From NCBI GenBank assembly GCA_017538965.1, contig JAFYHU010000015.1, positions 98,491 through 162,490 on the forward strand: a DNA stretch of 64,000 bases. Reading direction: 5' to 3'. This document shows, piece by piece, positions 23,346 to 33,069 of the stretch. Origin of the DNA: Oscillospiraceae bacterium (GTDB lineage: Bacteria > Bacillota > Clostridia > Oscillospirales > Oscillospiraceae). The notes under the pieces were generated by a model. That model searched no databases and was not told where the DNA came from. It saw only the letters and a program-made list of their open reading frames with translations. The translations under genes were made by a program, and so were the position numbers. Positions within the stretch are counted from its first letter, which is position 1. The number at the start of each line of letters is the position of its first letter.

Positions 23346-24392
23346 TTAGATAGCGGTTTTCTTGACGTATTCGGGTTCGTGGGCGTATTTGACGGCCATT
23401 TCGCGGGTGATCTGGCCAGCACGGACGAGGCGGACGAGGGCCTGGTCCATGGTCTGGCCGCCGATGGCGGCGCTGGTGGCCACAGCGTTGGCGATCTGCG
23501 GGGTGTTGCCCGCGCGAATCAGGTTGCGGATGGCATCCGTGACGATCATCAGCTCGCAGGCCAGGGCACGTCCCCCGTTCTTCTTGGGAACCAACTGCTG
23601 GGTCAGGACGGCCTGCAGGCACATGGAAAGCTGAAGGCGGATCTGCGTCTGCATGCCCTCGGGGAAGACCTGAACAATACGGTCGACCGAGTCGGAGGCA
23701 CTGCCGGTGTGCAGGGTGCCAAAGACAAGGTGGCCGGTCTCGGCCGCGGTGATGGCGGTTTCGATCGTGTCCTTGTCACGCATTTCACCGATCAGAATGA
23801 CATTCGGGTCTTCACGCAGGCTGGCGCGCAGGCCTTCGGAGAAGCTGACGGTATCCTTGCCGACTTCGCGCTGGTTGATAGCACAGAGATCTGGTTTATA
23901 CAGATATTCAATTGGGTCCTCGAGCGTGACGATGTGGTCGCGCCGGTTGTGATTGATGTAGTCAAGCATCGCCGCCAGGGTCGTCGATTTACCGGACCCG
24001 GTTTCACCGGTGACGAGGATGATGCCCTTATGCTGCTTGGTCAGGTCCAGCGCGGCCGGCGGAAGGCCGAGGGACTCCAGCGGCGGGATCTGCTCGCGCA
24101 GGAGACGCAGGGCCAGGGAAGGCACACCCTGCTGACGGAAGAGGTGAACACGGCAGCGGTTGCCGCCCCAGGTCCCGGCAGAGTCTACCTCGCCGATCTC
24201 AGCCATCTGTTCATAGGCGTCGCCCGCAAGCTCACGCGCCATCTGTTCGCAGTCCTCCCTCGTCAGGGGGACGTCAGACATGTCCTGCAATTGGCCGTCC
24301 TTGCGGTATTTCGGAGGCAGGCCGCAGATCAGGTGAAGGTCCGAGGCGCCGTCTTCTTTGCATTTTCTAACCAGAGCATCTATATCTACCAT
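23346..24392 (-). CDS. pilT: Type IV pilus retraction ATPase PilT
   Basis: 348 residues from ATG at 24392, with AGGAGG 9 bp upstream; a longer frame enters the upstream repeat and is rejected. It has the PilT PAS-like N-terminal domain (ASDLHLICGLPPKYRKDG), Walker A GETGSGKST near 134, the Asp box (LEDPIEY), Walker B ILIGEMRD near 200, the His box (GHLVFGTLHTGSA), and the retraction-specific C-terminus ending near AVKYAHEPEYV. PilT disassembles the pilus and gives twitching and DNA uptake. It lies between pilB and pilC on the same strand. Confidence 0.95.
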   Translation of the reverse strand: MVDIDALVRKCKEDGASDLHLICGLPPKYRKDGQLQDMSDVPLTREDCEQMARELAGDAYEQMAEIGEVDSAGTWGGNRCRVHLFRQQGVPSLALRLLREQIPPLESLGLPPAALDLTKQHKGIILVTGETGSGKSTTLAAMLDYINHNRRDHIVTLEDPIEYLYKPDLCAINQREVGKDTVSFSEGLRASLREDPNVILIGEMRDKDTIETAITAAETGHLVFGTLHTGSASDSVDRIVQVFPEGMQTQIRLQLSMCLQAVLTQQLVPKKNGGRALACELMIVTDAIRNLIRAGNTPQIANAVATSAAIGGQTMDQALVRLVRAGQITREMAVKYAHEPEYVKKTAI

Positions 24393-24422
24393 GCGGGAAA
24401 ACCTCCTAAGGAAAACAATGTG

Positions 24423-24605
24423 CCCGTTCGCAGCTTTCTGCAATTGCGCGGGAAAGAAAGCAGTCCCTCGCACTTAGGTTACTGCACCGCGCTAACTCCT
24501 CACAAGCTACGGATCTTTCGCTTCCCTGAAGCGTCAGGAAAGCTCACTCCCTCCGCTGCTCGTCGTTCTCCGATGAAAACCCGCTTCACTGGGCTTTCCA
24601 TCGGG
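24423..24605 (-). repeat. Dispersed intergenic repeat, copy A (module 2)
   Basis: On the minus strand it reads CCCGATGGAAAGCCCAG, GAGCGGGTTT-type bases, CGACGAGCAGCG, GACGCTTC, CTTGTGAGGAG and ends near CGCGCAATTGCAGA then ACGGGC. The same order of blocks is found at 50595-50779 and, partly, at 46788-46856. It separates pilB from pilT and holds no credible gene. Confidence 0.8.
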
Positions 24606-24618
24606 TATATACATAAAT

Positions 24619-26325
24619 TTAATTATCGTCGTTGACCACGCGGAGGATTTCGGACGCAGTGGTCACGCCCTCGCGGGCAAGGTTCAGAGCGCTTTCACGG
24701 AGCGAAACAAATCCGCTGCCGGGTTTGTGGAGTTCATCCTCGATCTGCGCACGGGGAGCGCCGTTGGCAATCATGCGGCGCAGCACGGAATTCAGAGTCA
24801 TAACCTCGACCACGGCGGTACGGCCGCGGTAGCCTGTATTGAAGCAGTTGGGGCAGCCTTTGCCGTGATACAGCGTCAGGCCTTTTTCATCCGGAATACC
24901 GAGCTCCTGCAGTTCTTCCTCTGTGGCGGTATAAGCTTCCTTGCAGGTCGGGCAGATCTTGCGCAGCAGACGCTGTGAGACCATGCCGCGCATGGCGCTG
25001 GCAACCAGATAGGGCTCGACGCCGATGTCTTCGAGACGTTCAATCGTACCGACGGCGTCGTTGGTGTGGATGGTGGAAAGCACGACGTGGCCGGTGATGG
25101 CGGCGCGCATTGCAATATCCGCGGTCTCACCGTCACGGATTTCGCCGACAGCGATGATGTCCGGGTCCTGACGCAGGATGGAGCGCAGGCCGCTGGCGAA
25201 AGTCAGGCCGACCTTTTCGTTGATCTGGACCTGGTTGACGCCGTCGATGTTGTACTCGACAGGGTCTTCCAGCGTGACCAGGTTCACATCGCGGCGGTTG
25301 ATCTCATGAATCATGCTGTACATGGTTGTGGTCTTACCGCTTCCGGTAGGGCCGACGACGAGAATGACGCCGTTGCGGTACTTCAGCAGATTCTTGATGG
25401 CAGCAAGGCCCTCTTCGGTCAGGCCAATGTTCTCGAGACTGACACGGCCGCCGGACTTATCCAGCAGACGGGCGACGATCTTCTCACCGTAAACCGTGGG
25501 CAGGGTGGAGACACGAAGGTCGATGTTCTTGTCCTTGACACGGACGTTAAAGCGGCCGTCCTGCGGGATACGGCGTTCGGCGATGTTCAGGCCGGACATG
25601 ATCTTGATACGGGACAGAACCGAGTTCTGCAGATCGCGCGGAACGGTCAGGATGTCCTGCATGATGCCGTCAATACGCATACGGACGAGAAGCTCGGTCT
25701 CATGCGGTTCCAGATGGACGTCACTGGCGCGTTCGAGAACGGCACGCTCGATGATGCTGTTGACCAGACGGATGGTCGGCGCGCTCGAAACATCGTCGAC
25801 ACCCAGCTGGTTCGTGGCAAAGGCGTTGTCCGTCTCAGGAGCCGTCTCGCCGGCGTTGGCTTCCCGCCGCATCTCTTCGATGGCACGGGCGGCGCCTTCG
25901 TTGCCGTAGAGGATCTGAATGCTGTGCTCAATGGCCTTCTTGGTTGCGAGGACCGGCACCACTTTACGGCGCACGGCCTTGCGGACTTCTTCGATCGCAT
26001 AGAAGTTCAGCGGGTCGCTCATGGCGAGGTACAGTTCGTCCTTGACCGCGCGGATCGGGACGACCATGTACTGCTTGGCGATGTTCTTCGGAACGACCTG
26101 GGCAAGTTCAGTGGGAATATTGATTTTTGTAAGGTCAACAAACTCGATGCCGAGCTGCATCTGCAGCGCTTCGATCAGTTCCTCCTCGGTGATGATGCCG
26201 TTGGCAATCAGCACGTCGCCGAGGCGGCCCTTCTGTTCCTTCTGAAGCGCCAGACCTTTATCCAGTTCTTCCTGGGTGATGGTGCCTGCCGCGATGAGCA
26301 GTTCACCCAGCCGCATATAAGCCAC
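24619..26325 (-). CDS. pilB: Type IV pilus assembly ATPase PilB (GspE family)
   Basis: 568 residues from a GTG at 26325 with AGGAGG 7 bp upstream. It contains the MshEN/T2SSE_N domain (LGELLIAAGTITQEELDKGL), the conserved EKASDVHLE-like block (ERASDVHLEPHE), Walker A GPTGSGKTTT near 325, Walker B IAVGEIRDGETA near 395, the His box (GHVVLSTIHTND), and the zinc tetracysteine CPTC...CPNC near 458-490. It drives pilus extension. First gene of the pilus cluster, with its own promoter behind the infB terminator. Confidence 0.95.
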   Translation of the reverse strand: MAYMRLGELLIAAGTITQEELDKGLALQKEQKGRLGDVLIANGIITEEELIEALQMQLGIEFVDLTKINIPTELAQVVPKNIAKQYMVVPIRAVKDELYLAMSDPLNFYAIEEVRKAVRRKVVPVLATKKAIEHSIQILYGNEGAARAIEEMRREANAGETAPETDNAFATNQLGVDDVSSAPTIRLVNSIIERAVLERASDVHLEPHETELLVRMRIDGIMQDILTVPRDLQNSVLSRIKIMSGLNIAERRIPQDGRFNVRVKDKNIDLRVSTLPTVYGEKIVARLLDKSGGRVSLENIGLTEEGLAAIKNLLKYRNGVILVVGPTGSGKTTTMYSMIHEINRRDVNLVTLEDPVEYNIDGVNQVQINEKVGLTFASGLRSILRQDPDIIAVGEIRDGETADIAMRAAITGHVVLSTIHTNDAVGTIERLEDIGVEPYLVASAMRGMVSQRLLRKICPTCKEAYTATEEELQELGIPDEKGLTLYHGKGCPNCFNTGYRGRTAVVEVMTLNSVLRRMIANGAPRAQIEDELHKPGSGFVSLRESALNLAREGVTTASEILRVVNDDN

Positions 26326-26388
26326 CTGTCTGCCTCCTGAGCAAAAACGGAATGCAAATTCGCCGTAAACATACGGCTTTATTTTAAT

Positions 26389-26417
26389 ATTTTACATCAA
26401 AGTGACATAGGTTGCAA
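26389..26417 (-). promoter_or_regulatory. Promoter of the pilB operon
   Basis: TTGCAA (26417-26412), a 17 bp spacer, TAAAAT (26394-26389) on the minus strand. A small GCCGTA/TACGGC hairpin (26362-26377) lies in the leader before the GTG start. Confidence 0.65.
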
Positions 26418-26443
26418 GACTTGTTGACGCTTTTTTGTTGAAA

Positions 26444-26522
26444 AAGCCCGCTGAGCGGGCTTAATTTTTTCTTAAGGCAAAGAATACCTGCCGCTTCGGA
26501 GTCTCCAAAGGGCAGGTATTGG
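26444..26522 (-). terminator. Terminator region after infB
   Basis: Two hairpins follow the infB stop: AATACCTGCC/GGCAGGTATT (26484-26522) and, further on, AAGCCCGC-TCA-GCGGGCTT followed by TTTC (26462-26444 on the minus strand). The second has an A-rich run before it and works in both directions. It separates infB from pilB. Confidence 0.75.
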
Positions 26523-26537
26523 TTGTTATGAGCCTGA

Positions 26538-28937
26538 TCAGTTGATCTGTTCCATGACGAAGCATTCAATGATGTCGCCGATCTTGACGTCGTTGAACTT
26601 CTCGATCTGCATGCCGCACTCATAACCCGCGGCGACTTCGCGCACGTCGTCCTTGAAGCGGCGGAGCGAGGCAAGCTCACCCTCGTGGATGACGATGTTG
26701 TCACGCAGGACGCGCACATCGCAGCCGCGCTGGATCTTGCCGTCGGTGCAGTAGCAGCCGCAGACGGTGCCGACCTTGGAGACCTTGTAGGTCTCGCGCA
26801 CTTCAGCGTGGCCGATGATCTGTTCGCGGAACTTCGGCGCCAGCATGCCCTTCATGGCATCCTGAATCTCGTTTATGCAGTCGTAAATGACGCGGTAGAG
26901 CCGGATGTCGACGTTGCTGCGGGCGGCAGAGTCGCGCGCAGCATTGTCCGGGCGGACGTTGAAGCCGATGATGATCGCATCCGAGGTTGCGGCCAGCATG
27001 ACGTCGGACTCCGTGATGGCGCCGACGGCGCTGTGGATAACCTTGACGCGGACTTCGTCGTTCGAAATTTTCTCGAGCGAGGTCTTGACGGCCTCGGCAG
27101 AGCCCTGCACGTCGGCCTTGACGATCAGGTTCAGGGTCTTCATCTCGCCGGCCTGGATCTGGCTGAACAGATCCTCGAGCGAGACCTTCTTCGCGGGGCC
27201 GGCGGCGGTCGCCTGCTGGCGGCGCTCTTCGGCAAGCTCGCGGGCCATACGCTCATCCTTGACGGCGTTGAAGGTATCGCCGGCGCTCGGGACTTCGGAC
27301 ATACCCGAAATCTCAACCGGCATTGAAGGTCCGGCCTCGGTGACGCGGCGGCCCTTGTCGTCGGTCATGGTGCGGACACGGCCGACCGAGGAGCCGGCAA
27401 TAATGATGTCGCCGGACTTCAAAGTGCCGTTCTGGACCAGGACGGTCATAATCGGGCCGCGGCCTTTGTCAAGGCGCGCCTCGATGACGGTGCCGCTGGC
27501 GGCACGGTTCGGGTTGGCCTTCAGTTCCTGCACCTCCGCCAGAATGACGAGGTTCTCAAGCAGATTGTCGATGCCCATGCCGGTCTTGGCCGAAATCGGG
27601 CAGATGATGGTGTCGCCGCCCCATTCCTCGCTGACCAGGTCGTACTCGGTCAGCTGCTGCTTGATGCGGTCGGGGTTGGCTCCGACGGTATCCATCTTGT
27701 TGATGGCCACGACGACCGGAACACCGGCGGCCTTAGCATGGTTGATGCTCTCAATGGTCTGCGGCATGATGCCGTCGTCGGCAGCGACGACCAGGATCGC
27801 GATGTCCGTCACCATGGCGCCGCGGGCACGCATCGAGGTAAAGGCCTCGTGGCCCGGGGTATCGAGGAAGGTGATGGGGTTGCCGTTGATCTCGACGGTG
27901 TAGGCACCGATGTGCTGGGTGATGCCGCCGGCTTCGCCCGATACGACGTTGGCATGGCGGATATAGTCGAGCAGAGAGGTCTTGCCGTGGTCGACGTGAC
28001 CCATGACGACGACGACCGGGGCACGCGGACGGAGGTCTTCTTCCTTATCCGGGGAGGCGTCGATCAGGCGCTCTTCCACGGTCACGATAACTTCTTTCTT
28101 GACCTCGCAGCCCAGTTCCATGGCGACCAGCGCCGCGGTATCATAGTCGATGATATCCGAGACGGAGGCAAAGACACCGAGCTTGATAAGCTGTTTGACG
28201 ACTTCGGCGGCCGTTTTCTTCATGCGAGAGGCCAGTTCGCCGACGGAGATCTGGTCCGGGATCTCGACCTTCAGCGGCTTCTTCTTGGCAAGCTCGCGCT
28301 GTAGGCGGTTCATCCGGTCCTTCTCTTCCTGGCGGCGCTTGCCGGCGGACTGCTGCTGGGCCTGCTGGCGCTGCTTGGACTTGGAGCTGATTTTCTCCTT
28401 GGTGGTTCCGCCCTGGCCGCCGCGCAGCTTGGAGGCGTTGGTGCGGCTGCCGGCCATGTCTTCGAACTTCTCGTTGTACTTCTCGATATTGACCGCCGCG
28501 CCGCCGCGTGTATCGACCACACGCTTCTCCGCGACCTGACGCGGAACGTGCGGTTTGTTTTCCTTCTTCTTCGCAGTCCCGACGGAAGCCTGCCCGGGCG
28601 CAGGCTTCGCCTGCTGGGCCTTTTTGTCGGCCGCTGTCTGCGCAGCCGGCGTCTTGCCGCCCTTCGCAGCGGCAGCCGGTTCTTCGGCCTTCGGCTCCTC
28701 AGCATCTTCTTCAGGCTTCTTGACCTCGGGAGGCGCAACCTTGAAGATGTCCTCCAGACTCTCAACCTGGTTGTGCTGCGTCATATATTCGAAAATGACA
28801 TCCAGCTCCGGGTTCTCGAGAACCTGCATGTGGTTCTTCGGAGGCGCAATATAATCGGTCAGAATCTGCGAGATGACCTTGGACGTGGTACCAAAGTCTT
28901 TTGCAACCTCATGAATCCGGTACTTCAACATAGCCAT
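26538..28937 (-). CDS. infB: Translation initiation factor IF-2
   Basis: 799 residues. The N-terminal IF2_N domain ([20 protein letters not shown]) is followed by a low-complexity Ala/Lys/Pro/Gln-rich linker to about residue 215, a second IF2_N ([20 protein letters not shown]-like), and the GTPase with G1 GHVDHGKT near 313, G3 DTPGHEAF and G4 NKMD, then domains II-IV. It places the initiator tRNA on the 30S subunit. The ATG has AGGAGA 6 bp upstream. It closes the rimP-nusA-ylxR-ylxQ-infB operon; rbfA does not follow here. Confidence 0.98.
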   Translation of the reverse strand: MAMLKYRIHEVAKDFGTTSKVISQILTDYIAPPKNHMQVLENPELDVIFEYMTQHNQVESLEDIFKVAPPEVKKPEEDAEEPKAEEPAAAAKGGKTPAAQTAADKKAQQAKPAPGQASVGTAKKKENKPHVPRQVAEKRVVDTRGGAAVNIEKYNEKFEDMAGSRTNASKLRGGQGGTTKEKISSKSKQRQQAQQQSAGKRRQEEKDRMNRLQRELAKKKPLKVEIPDQISVGELASRMKKTAAEVVKQLIKLGVFASVSDIIDYDTAALVAMELGCEVKKEVIVTVEERLIDASPDKEEDLRPRAPVVVVMGHVDHGKTSLLDYIRHANVVSGEAGGITQHIGAYTVEINGNPITFLDTPGHEAFTSMRARGAMVTDIAILVVAADDGIMPQTIESINHAKAAGVPVVVAINKMDTVGANPDRIKQQLTEYDLVSEEWGGDTIICPISAKTGMGIDNLLENLVILAEVQELKANPNRAASGTVIEARLDKGRGPIMTVLVQNGTLKSGDIIIAGSSVGRVRTMTDDKGRRVTEAGPSMPVEISGMSEVPSAGDTFNAVKDERMARELAEERRQQATAAGPAKKVSLEDLFSQIQAGEMKTLNLIVKADVQGSAEAVKTSLEKISNDEVRVKVIHSAVGAITESDVMLAATSDAIIIGFNVRPDNAARDSAARSNVDIRLYRVIYDCINEIQDAMKGMLAPKFREQIIGHAEVRETYKVSKVGTVCGCYCTDGKIQRGCDVRVLRDNIVIHEGELASLRRFKDDVREVAAGYECGMQIEKFNDVKIGDIIECFVMEQIN

Positions 28938-28969
28938 AAGCGTTCTCCTATCCTTGTTTGGTCTATCCT

Positions 28970-29284
28970 CTATGACAAACTCTCTCTTTGTTTCTTCATA
29001 AATGCCTGCGCAAAGCCTTCGTCGCAGACCGCGAACATCGCGCCGCCGTTTACACCCAGCGCCCGGCAGAGCGTGTCCTTGTTTTCATCCAGGCGAATGA
29101 GCGGGACCTTCGCCGTCCCAGCAAAGCCATCTGCGCGTTTCACAGCGTTCAGGGAGGCATCGGCGGCTACAAGAATCAGCCTCGCCGTGCGTTTCCTGAC
29201 CGCCTGACGGACGCCGTCCTCGCCGGCGCTCAGCTTCCCGGCCCGGCGCATCAGGCCGAGGGTTTTCAGCAGATCATCCTGCAT
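28970..29284 (-). CDS. rplGA: L7Ae/L30e-family RNA-binding protein YlxQ
   Basis: 104 residues with the L7Ae fold: [20 protein letters not shown], then [10 protein letters not shown] and [18 protein letters not shown]. The family binds kink-turn RNA; YlxQ is a non-essential K-turn binder encoded between nusA and infB in Firmicutes, exactly the position here. It overlaps the ylxR gene by 11 bp. Confidence 0.93.
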   Translation of the reverse strand: MQDDLLKTLGLMRRAGKLSAGEDGVRQAVRKRTARLILVAADASLNAVKRADGFAGTAKVPLIRLDENKDTLCRALGVNGGAMFAVCDEGFAQAFMKKQRESLS

Positions 29285-29555
29285 CGGTGCTTTCCATCTC
29301 CTTTTCCAGACGGGAGAGGACGTCCTCGGGCACCGGGGTGCCGAAGGCGCGGGACAGCGCGTTCGATTTCACCGCAGCCCGCAGGCACTTCGCGCTGCGG
29401 CAGAGGTAAGCCCCGCGGCCGTTTGCCTTGCCGGAGCAGTCAAGACTGACCTGCCCTTCGGGCGAGCGCACGATGCGGACCAGTTCCCTTTTGGGTTTGT
29501 GCTCGCGACAGCCGAGGCATTGCCGCATCGGGATCTTCTTCTGCTGACCGCTCAT
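29274..29555 (-). CDS. rnpM: YlxR/RnpM-family RNA-binding protein
   Basis: 93 residues. The signature PMRQCLGCREHKPKRELVRI and GRGAYLCRSAKCL, with two Cys pairs, is diagnostic of YlxR (DUF448). Recent family work describes YlxR as a modulator of RNase P (RnpM). It lies 3 bp after nusA and overlaps ylxQ, as in other Firmicutes. Confidence 0.95.
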   Translation of the reverse strand: MSGQQKKIPMRQCLGCREHKPKRELVRIVRSPEGQVSLDCSGKANGRGAYLCRSAKCLRAAVKSNALSRAFGTPVPEDVLSRLEKEMESTDAG

Positions 29556-29558
29556 GGT

Positions 29559-30611
29559 TTATGCCTGCGACTCGGGCTTGATATCGATCTTGTAGCCGGT
29601 CAGTTTGGCAGCCAGGCGGGCATTCTGTCCTTCCTTGCCGATGGCCAGGGAAAGCTGGGAATCGGGCACGACGACCGTGCAGCTCTTTCCGTCTTCGAGC
29701 ATGGTCACGCTGATCACTTCGGAGGGGCTGAGCGCCGCGGCGATGTATTCTTCGGGAATCTCGCTGTAGTTGACGATGTCGATCTTCTCGCCGCCCAGCT
29801 CGTTGACGATCTCGGCCACGCGCGAGCCCTTCGGGCCGACGCATGAACCGATGGCGTCCACGTTGGGATCATTGGACCAGACCGCCATCTTGGTGCGGCT
29901 GCCGGCCTCGCGGGCGATCGAGCGGATTTCGACCGTGCCGTCATAAATTTCGGGCACTTCCAGCTCGAACAGGCGTTTGACCAGACCGGGATGCGTGCGG
30001 CTGATCATGACCTGCGGGCCGCGGGTGGCGTTTTTGACTTCCACGACGTAAACCTTGATGCGGTCGCCCTCATAGAGCTCTTCCCCGCGGACGCGCTCGT
30101 TCAGAGGCAGCATGGCCTCGGTAAACTCGCTGTTCGAGGAGATGCGGATCGAGACCGCACCGTTGCGGGGTTCCACATGCGTGACAACGCCGGTCAGAAT
30201 CTCGTGTTCCTTCGAGGTGAACTCTTCATAGATCAGACCGCGCTCCGCTTCACGGATGCCCTGAATGATGACCTGCTTGGCAGCCTGGGCGGCGATCCGG
30301 CCGAATTTCTTGGTCTCTACCGGAATCGCGACCGTATCGCCCAGCTTGGCGCGGCGCGAAATTCTCTTGGCGCTGTCCAGATCGATCTCATGAGCCGGGT
30401 CGGTCACTTCTTCGACGACGAGCTTGTTGATCTGCATCTCTATGCGCTTTTTATCTTCATCCAGGATGATTTCGACATTGTCCTCGTTCTCGGGGTTGTC
30501 GCGGCGGAACGCGGCCAGCATCGCCTGGCGGATCTTGTCGTACATATACTCGCGGGGAATGCCTTTTTCCTTTTCAATGTCTTCGATGGCTGCAAAAAAC
30601 TCTGCATTCAT
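29559..30611 (-). CDS. nusA: Transcription termination/antitermination protein NusA
   Basis: 350 residues, the Gram-positive length without the acidic repeats of E. coli NusA. Order: N-terminal RNAP-binding domain (1-125), S1 domain (about 135-200), KH1 ([20 protein letters not shown] near 245) and KH2 ending [20 protein letters not shown]. It binds RNA polymerase and nascent RNA and affects pausing and termination. It is second in the operon after rimP. The terminator-like hairpin upstream of rimP would be a natural target for its own control. Confidence 0.98.
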   Translation of the reverse strand: MNAEFFAAIEDIEKEKGIPREYMYDKIRQAMLAAFRRDNPENEDNVEIILDEDKKRIEMQINKLVVEEVTDPAHEIDLDSAKRISRRAKLGDTVAIPVETKKFGRIAAQAAKQVIIQGIREAERGLIYEEFTSKEHEILTGVVTHVEPRNGAVSIRISSNSEFTEAMLPLNERVRGEELYEGDRIKVYVVEVKNATRGPQVMISRTHPGLVKRLFELEVPEIYDGTVEIRSIAREAGSRTKMAVWSNDPNVDAIGSCVGPKGSRVAEIVNELGGEKIDIVNYSEIPEEYIAAALSPSEVISVTMLEDGKSCTVVVPDSQLSLAIGKEGQNARLAAKLTGYKIDIKPESQA

Positions 30612-30659
30612 GGTTGGTTTACTCCGTTTCTGAATTGACAGTATTCTTTAGGAAAGGGA

Positions 30660-31124
30660 TCAGCCGTCTATCTTTACATACAGACGGACCTGTGCAATCT
30701 GGTTCTTCTCAAAGCGGGCCGTTTTCCCGTCCGGCAGGAGGATGCTGACAGCGCCGTCGTCATAGCCCTGCAGCGTGCCGACAAAGCGCTTGCTTCCCTT
30801 CATCGGCTGATACAGCCGGATTTCGACCTCGCTGCCCGTGAATTCCTCAAAATCTCCCGGCCGCTTCAGTTCCCGGTCCGCGCCGGCCGAACCGACCTCG
30901 AACACATAGCTCTCCGGGATCGGGTCTTCCCTGTCGAGGATCGGGTCCAGCGTCCGACTGATGTTTTCGCAGTCGTCGATGGAAACGCCGCCGTCCTTAT
31001 CAATGAAGACCCGCAGGTACCGGGTTCCGGCTTCGCGGACGTATTCCACATCCCAGAGCCGGCAGCCAGCGGCTTCGACCACGGGCTTTGCAATCTCGGC
31101 AATTCTGTCAGTCAATCTGCTCAA
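30660..31124 (-). CDS. rimP: Ribosome maturation factor RimP
   Basis: 154 residues from a TTG at 31124 that has GGAGG 8 bp upstream. A frame from 31190 is open but overlaps a hairpin and has no ribosome binding site, so the shorter form is chosen and matches normal RimP length. Motifs: AAGCRLWDVEYVREAGTRYL, DKDGGVSIDDCENISR, YVFEVGSAGADRELKRPGDF. It assists 30S subunit maturation. First gene of the nusA-infB operon. Confidence 0.95.
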   Translation of the reverse strand: MSRLTDRIAEIAKPVVEAAGCRLWDVEYVREAGTRYLRVFIDKDGGVSIDDCENISRTLDPILDREDPIPESYVFEVGSAGADRELKRPGDFEEFTGSEVEIRLYQPMKGSKRFVGTLQGYDDGAVSILLPDGKTARFEKNQIAQVRLYVKIDG

Positions 31125-31146
31125 AATGCTTTCCTCCGTATTCTCA

Positions 31147-31175
31147 CAAAAAAGAGTGGGTACAGACCCACTCTT
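31147..31175 (-). terminator. Terminator-like hairpin between the rimP promoter and rimP
   Basis: AAGAGTGGGT-CTGT-ACCCACTCTT, a perfect 10 bp stem, followed by TTTTG on the minus strand and 23 bp before the rimP start. It lies downstream of the promoter at 31210-31237, so it is transcribed with the operon and can act as an attenuator; it may also end transcription from the upstream VanY-type gene. Confidence 0.75.
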
Positions 31176-31209
31176 CAACCTAACACACATATCCCTTAAA
31201 CCGTAGACG

Positions 31210-31237
31210 ATTATATCACGTTTTTTTCATTATGCAA
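31210..31237 (-). promoter_or_regulatory. Promoter of the rimP-nusA-infB operon
   Basis: TTGCAT (31237-31232), a 16 bp spacer and TATAAT (31215-31210) preceded by TGA, an extended -10. Predicted start near 31203, giving an 80 nt leader that contains the hairpin at 31147-31175. Confidence 0.75.
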
Positions 31238-31245
31238 GTACTTTT

Positions 31246-32070
31246 TTAATATTTAAAGTCCGGCATATAGTGCTTGTAGAACTCCTCGTAGCAGATGCCA
31301 TGCTCCATGATATAGGTAGCCGCTTCCACGCCCACATAGCGGTAATGCCAGGGCTCGTCCCAGCCGGTCAGCAGCAGCTTGCGCGTCGGGTAGCGCTTGA
31401 TGAAGCCGTATTCGGCGCAGTGCTCGTCCAGCCAGGCAAAGAAGTCCTGATCCATGTTTTCGTAAATCAGACTCTTGTACTGGCGGTCCATGATGTCCAC
31501 GGCGAGGCCGAGCTGATGCTCACTGCTGCCGGGATACATGACATACTTTTTGGCCTCCTCGGCCGCTTTCTGATAATTTGGATCAAGGTAATCAGTCACC
31601 TGATACTTATCCCAGGCGATGCTGCTCGACTTGGCGTTGTACATCTGGGTCTGATAGGAATAGGTCCGGTAGGCGGCAGCGACGTAAACCGAATGTCCGG
31701 CTTCTTCGGCCGCATGGATCATCGCGTTCAGATACGGCAGCGCGTCGATGTCGAACATCATGTATTTGGTGCCGTCAATGACGCCGCAGGTCGGCTCGAA
31801 GGAGGAGGGCAGCAGGTTTTCGACATCATCGTTGACCATGCGGTACTGGCCCTGCGTAATGTCGATATCCGGCCAGCCGTCATTTTCGTCCACTTCCGGG
31901 GTCGGCGTCGCATTCGGATCCACGGCGAAATAGCTGTCGGTACTCACATAAGCACCGTCAACGCCGCCGAAAATGATGTCTGTCCCGCTCTGAGCGCGCG
32001 AAATGACAATGGCGACCAGCACCATCGAAAGCACCGCCATGCAGAGCAGCCATAGCACTTTTTGCCTCAT
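31246..32070 (-). CDS. VanY-type D-alanyl-D-alanine carboxypeptidase (peptidase M15 family), membrane anchored
   Basis: 274 residues. The first 27 residues form an uncleaved-type signal anchor (LWLLCMAVLSMVLVAIVIS). After a Pro/Asp-rich linker, the peptidase domain has the zinc motif SSEHQLGLAVDI (His and Asp near 185-195) and the second site EPWHYRYVG (His near 245), as in VanY/DdcY proteins. It trims the terminal D-Ala from peptidoglycan precursors outside the membrane. It lies alone upstream of the rimP operon. Confidence 0.92.
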   Translation of the reverse strand: MRQKVLWLLCMAVLSMVLVAIVISRAQSGTDIIFGGVDGAYVSTDSYFAVDPNATPTPEVDENDGWPDIDITQGQYRMVNDDVENLLPSSFEPTCGVIDGTKYMMFDIDALPYLNAMIHAAEEAGHSVYVAAAYRTYSYQTQMYNAKSSSIAWDKYQVTDYLDPNYQKAAEEAKKYVMYPGSSEHQLGLAVDIMDRQYKSLIYENMDQDFFAWLDEHCAEYGFIKRYPTRKLLLTGWDEPWHYRYVGVEAATYIMEHGICYEEFYKHYMPDFKY

Positions 32071-32158
32071 AGAGCCGAGCTGATCTCCTTTCCGGTCAGA
32101 TTCCGTGCCGTGATTTTACAACAGGAAGCGGGAAAATTCAATAAGAAAACGTGAACAG

Positions 32159-32917
32159 TCAGATGCCGAAGAGCGTTTTGCCGTTTTCAAGCGTGCGCGC
32201 GGCCAGCTCGTCAGGGTCCATGCCCTTGAATTCGGCCGCTTTGGCGCAGATGCAGCAGAGATTGCGCGGGTCGTTGCGTCTGCCGCGCAGCGGGACCGGC
32301 GAAAGGTAGGGGCTGTCGGTCTCCAGCAGGATGCGCTCCGGCGGGCACACAGCCAGCACTTCCGGCAGTTTCCGGGCGTTTTTATAGGTAATCGGTCCGT
32401 CGAAGCCCAGATACCAGCCGAGCCGGAGAAGTTCCCGCGCGATCTCCGCGCTTCCGGAGTAGCAATGGAACACGCCCCGCAGGCCGGGATACTGCCGGAC
32501 GATCGCCAGGCAGTCGCCGTGTGCGTCGCGGTCGTGAACGATGACCGGCAGGTCTTTTTCGCGGGCGAAGGAGAGCTGACGGTGGAAGAGCTCCTGCTGG
32601 CGCTCTTTCTGCGAATCATCCCAGTAATAGTCGAGGCCTATCTCGCCGATCGCCGCGCATTTGGGTTCTGCAGTAAGGGAAAGCGTTTTTTCGAGGCTCT
32701 CGTCGGTATAAGATGCGAGCTCTTCCGGATGGATGCCGACGGCAAACCAGACTTCCGGATGCCGGGCGGCAAGCAAAGCTGCCCTCTCGCTGCTCGCGGG
32801 ATCGCAGCCGGGGTTCAGGACCAGCTCGACGCCGGCAGAAGCAAAGCCCGCAATCAGGTCTTCTCGATCCGGATCAAAAGCCTCGTCGTCCAGATGGGCA
32901 TGGGTATCGAAATACAT
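32159..32917 (-). CDS. tatD: TatD-family metal-dependent DNase/hydrolase
   Basis: 252 residues from ATG at 32917. The metal ligands of the family are visible: DTHAHLDD at the start, GEIGLDYYWD near 93, PVIVHDRDAHGD near 128, VFHCYSGSAE near 153, and LLETDSPYLSP near 200. It is a TIM-barrel 3'-5' exonuclease or related hydrolase of the YcfH/TatD group. An alternative ATG at 32947 lies in a short-unit repeat and lacks a ribosome binding site. Confidence 0.95.
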   Translation of the reverse strand: MYFDTHAHLDDEAFDPDREDLIAGFASAGVELVLNPGCDPASSERAALLAARHPEVWFAVGIHPEELASYTDESLEKTLSLTAEPKCAAIGEIGLDYYWDDSQKERQQELFHRQLSFAREKDLPVIVHDRDAHGDCLAIVRQYPGLRGVFHCYSGSAEIARELLRLGWYLGFDGPITYKNARKLPEVLAVCPPERILLETDSPYLSPVPLRGRRNDPRNLCCICAKAAEFKGMDPDELAARTLENGKTLFGI

Positions 32918-32939
32918 GGAAACGTTCCCCTTAAAGATA

Positions 32940-32991
32940 AAGTTCAAAGTTTAAAGTTCAGTGGACAGCAGTCAACGATCAGTGGTTAAAC
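32940..32991. repeat. AAAGTTCA-type short-unit intergenic repeat before tatD
   Basis: AAAGTTCAAAGTTTAAAGTTCA followed by GTGGACAGCAGTCAACGATCAGTGG, degenerate short units directly upstream of tatD. Similar AACTTTAAACTTT tracts are scattered in Clostridia genomes (general recollection). Confidence 0.5.
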
Positions 32992-33024
32992 ATCAGAATA
33001 GCACAGATTTCCGATTCAGGCAAT

Positions 33025-33049
33025 GAAAAAAGCCGCCCTGGGGGCGGCT
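33025..33049 (-). terminator. Intrinsic terminator of hsp20
   Basis: AGCCGCCC-TGG-GGGCGGCT with an A run that gives TTTTTT after the stem on the minus strand, 20 bp past the hsp20 stop. Confidence 0.9.
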
Positions 33050-33069
33050 ATGGAAGGGGGAACGAAAGA

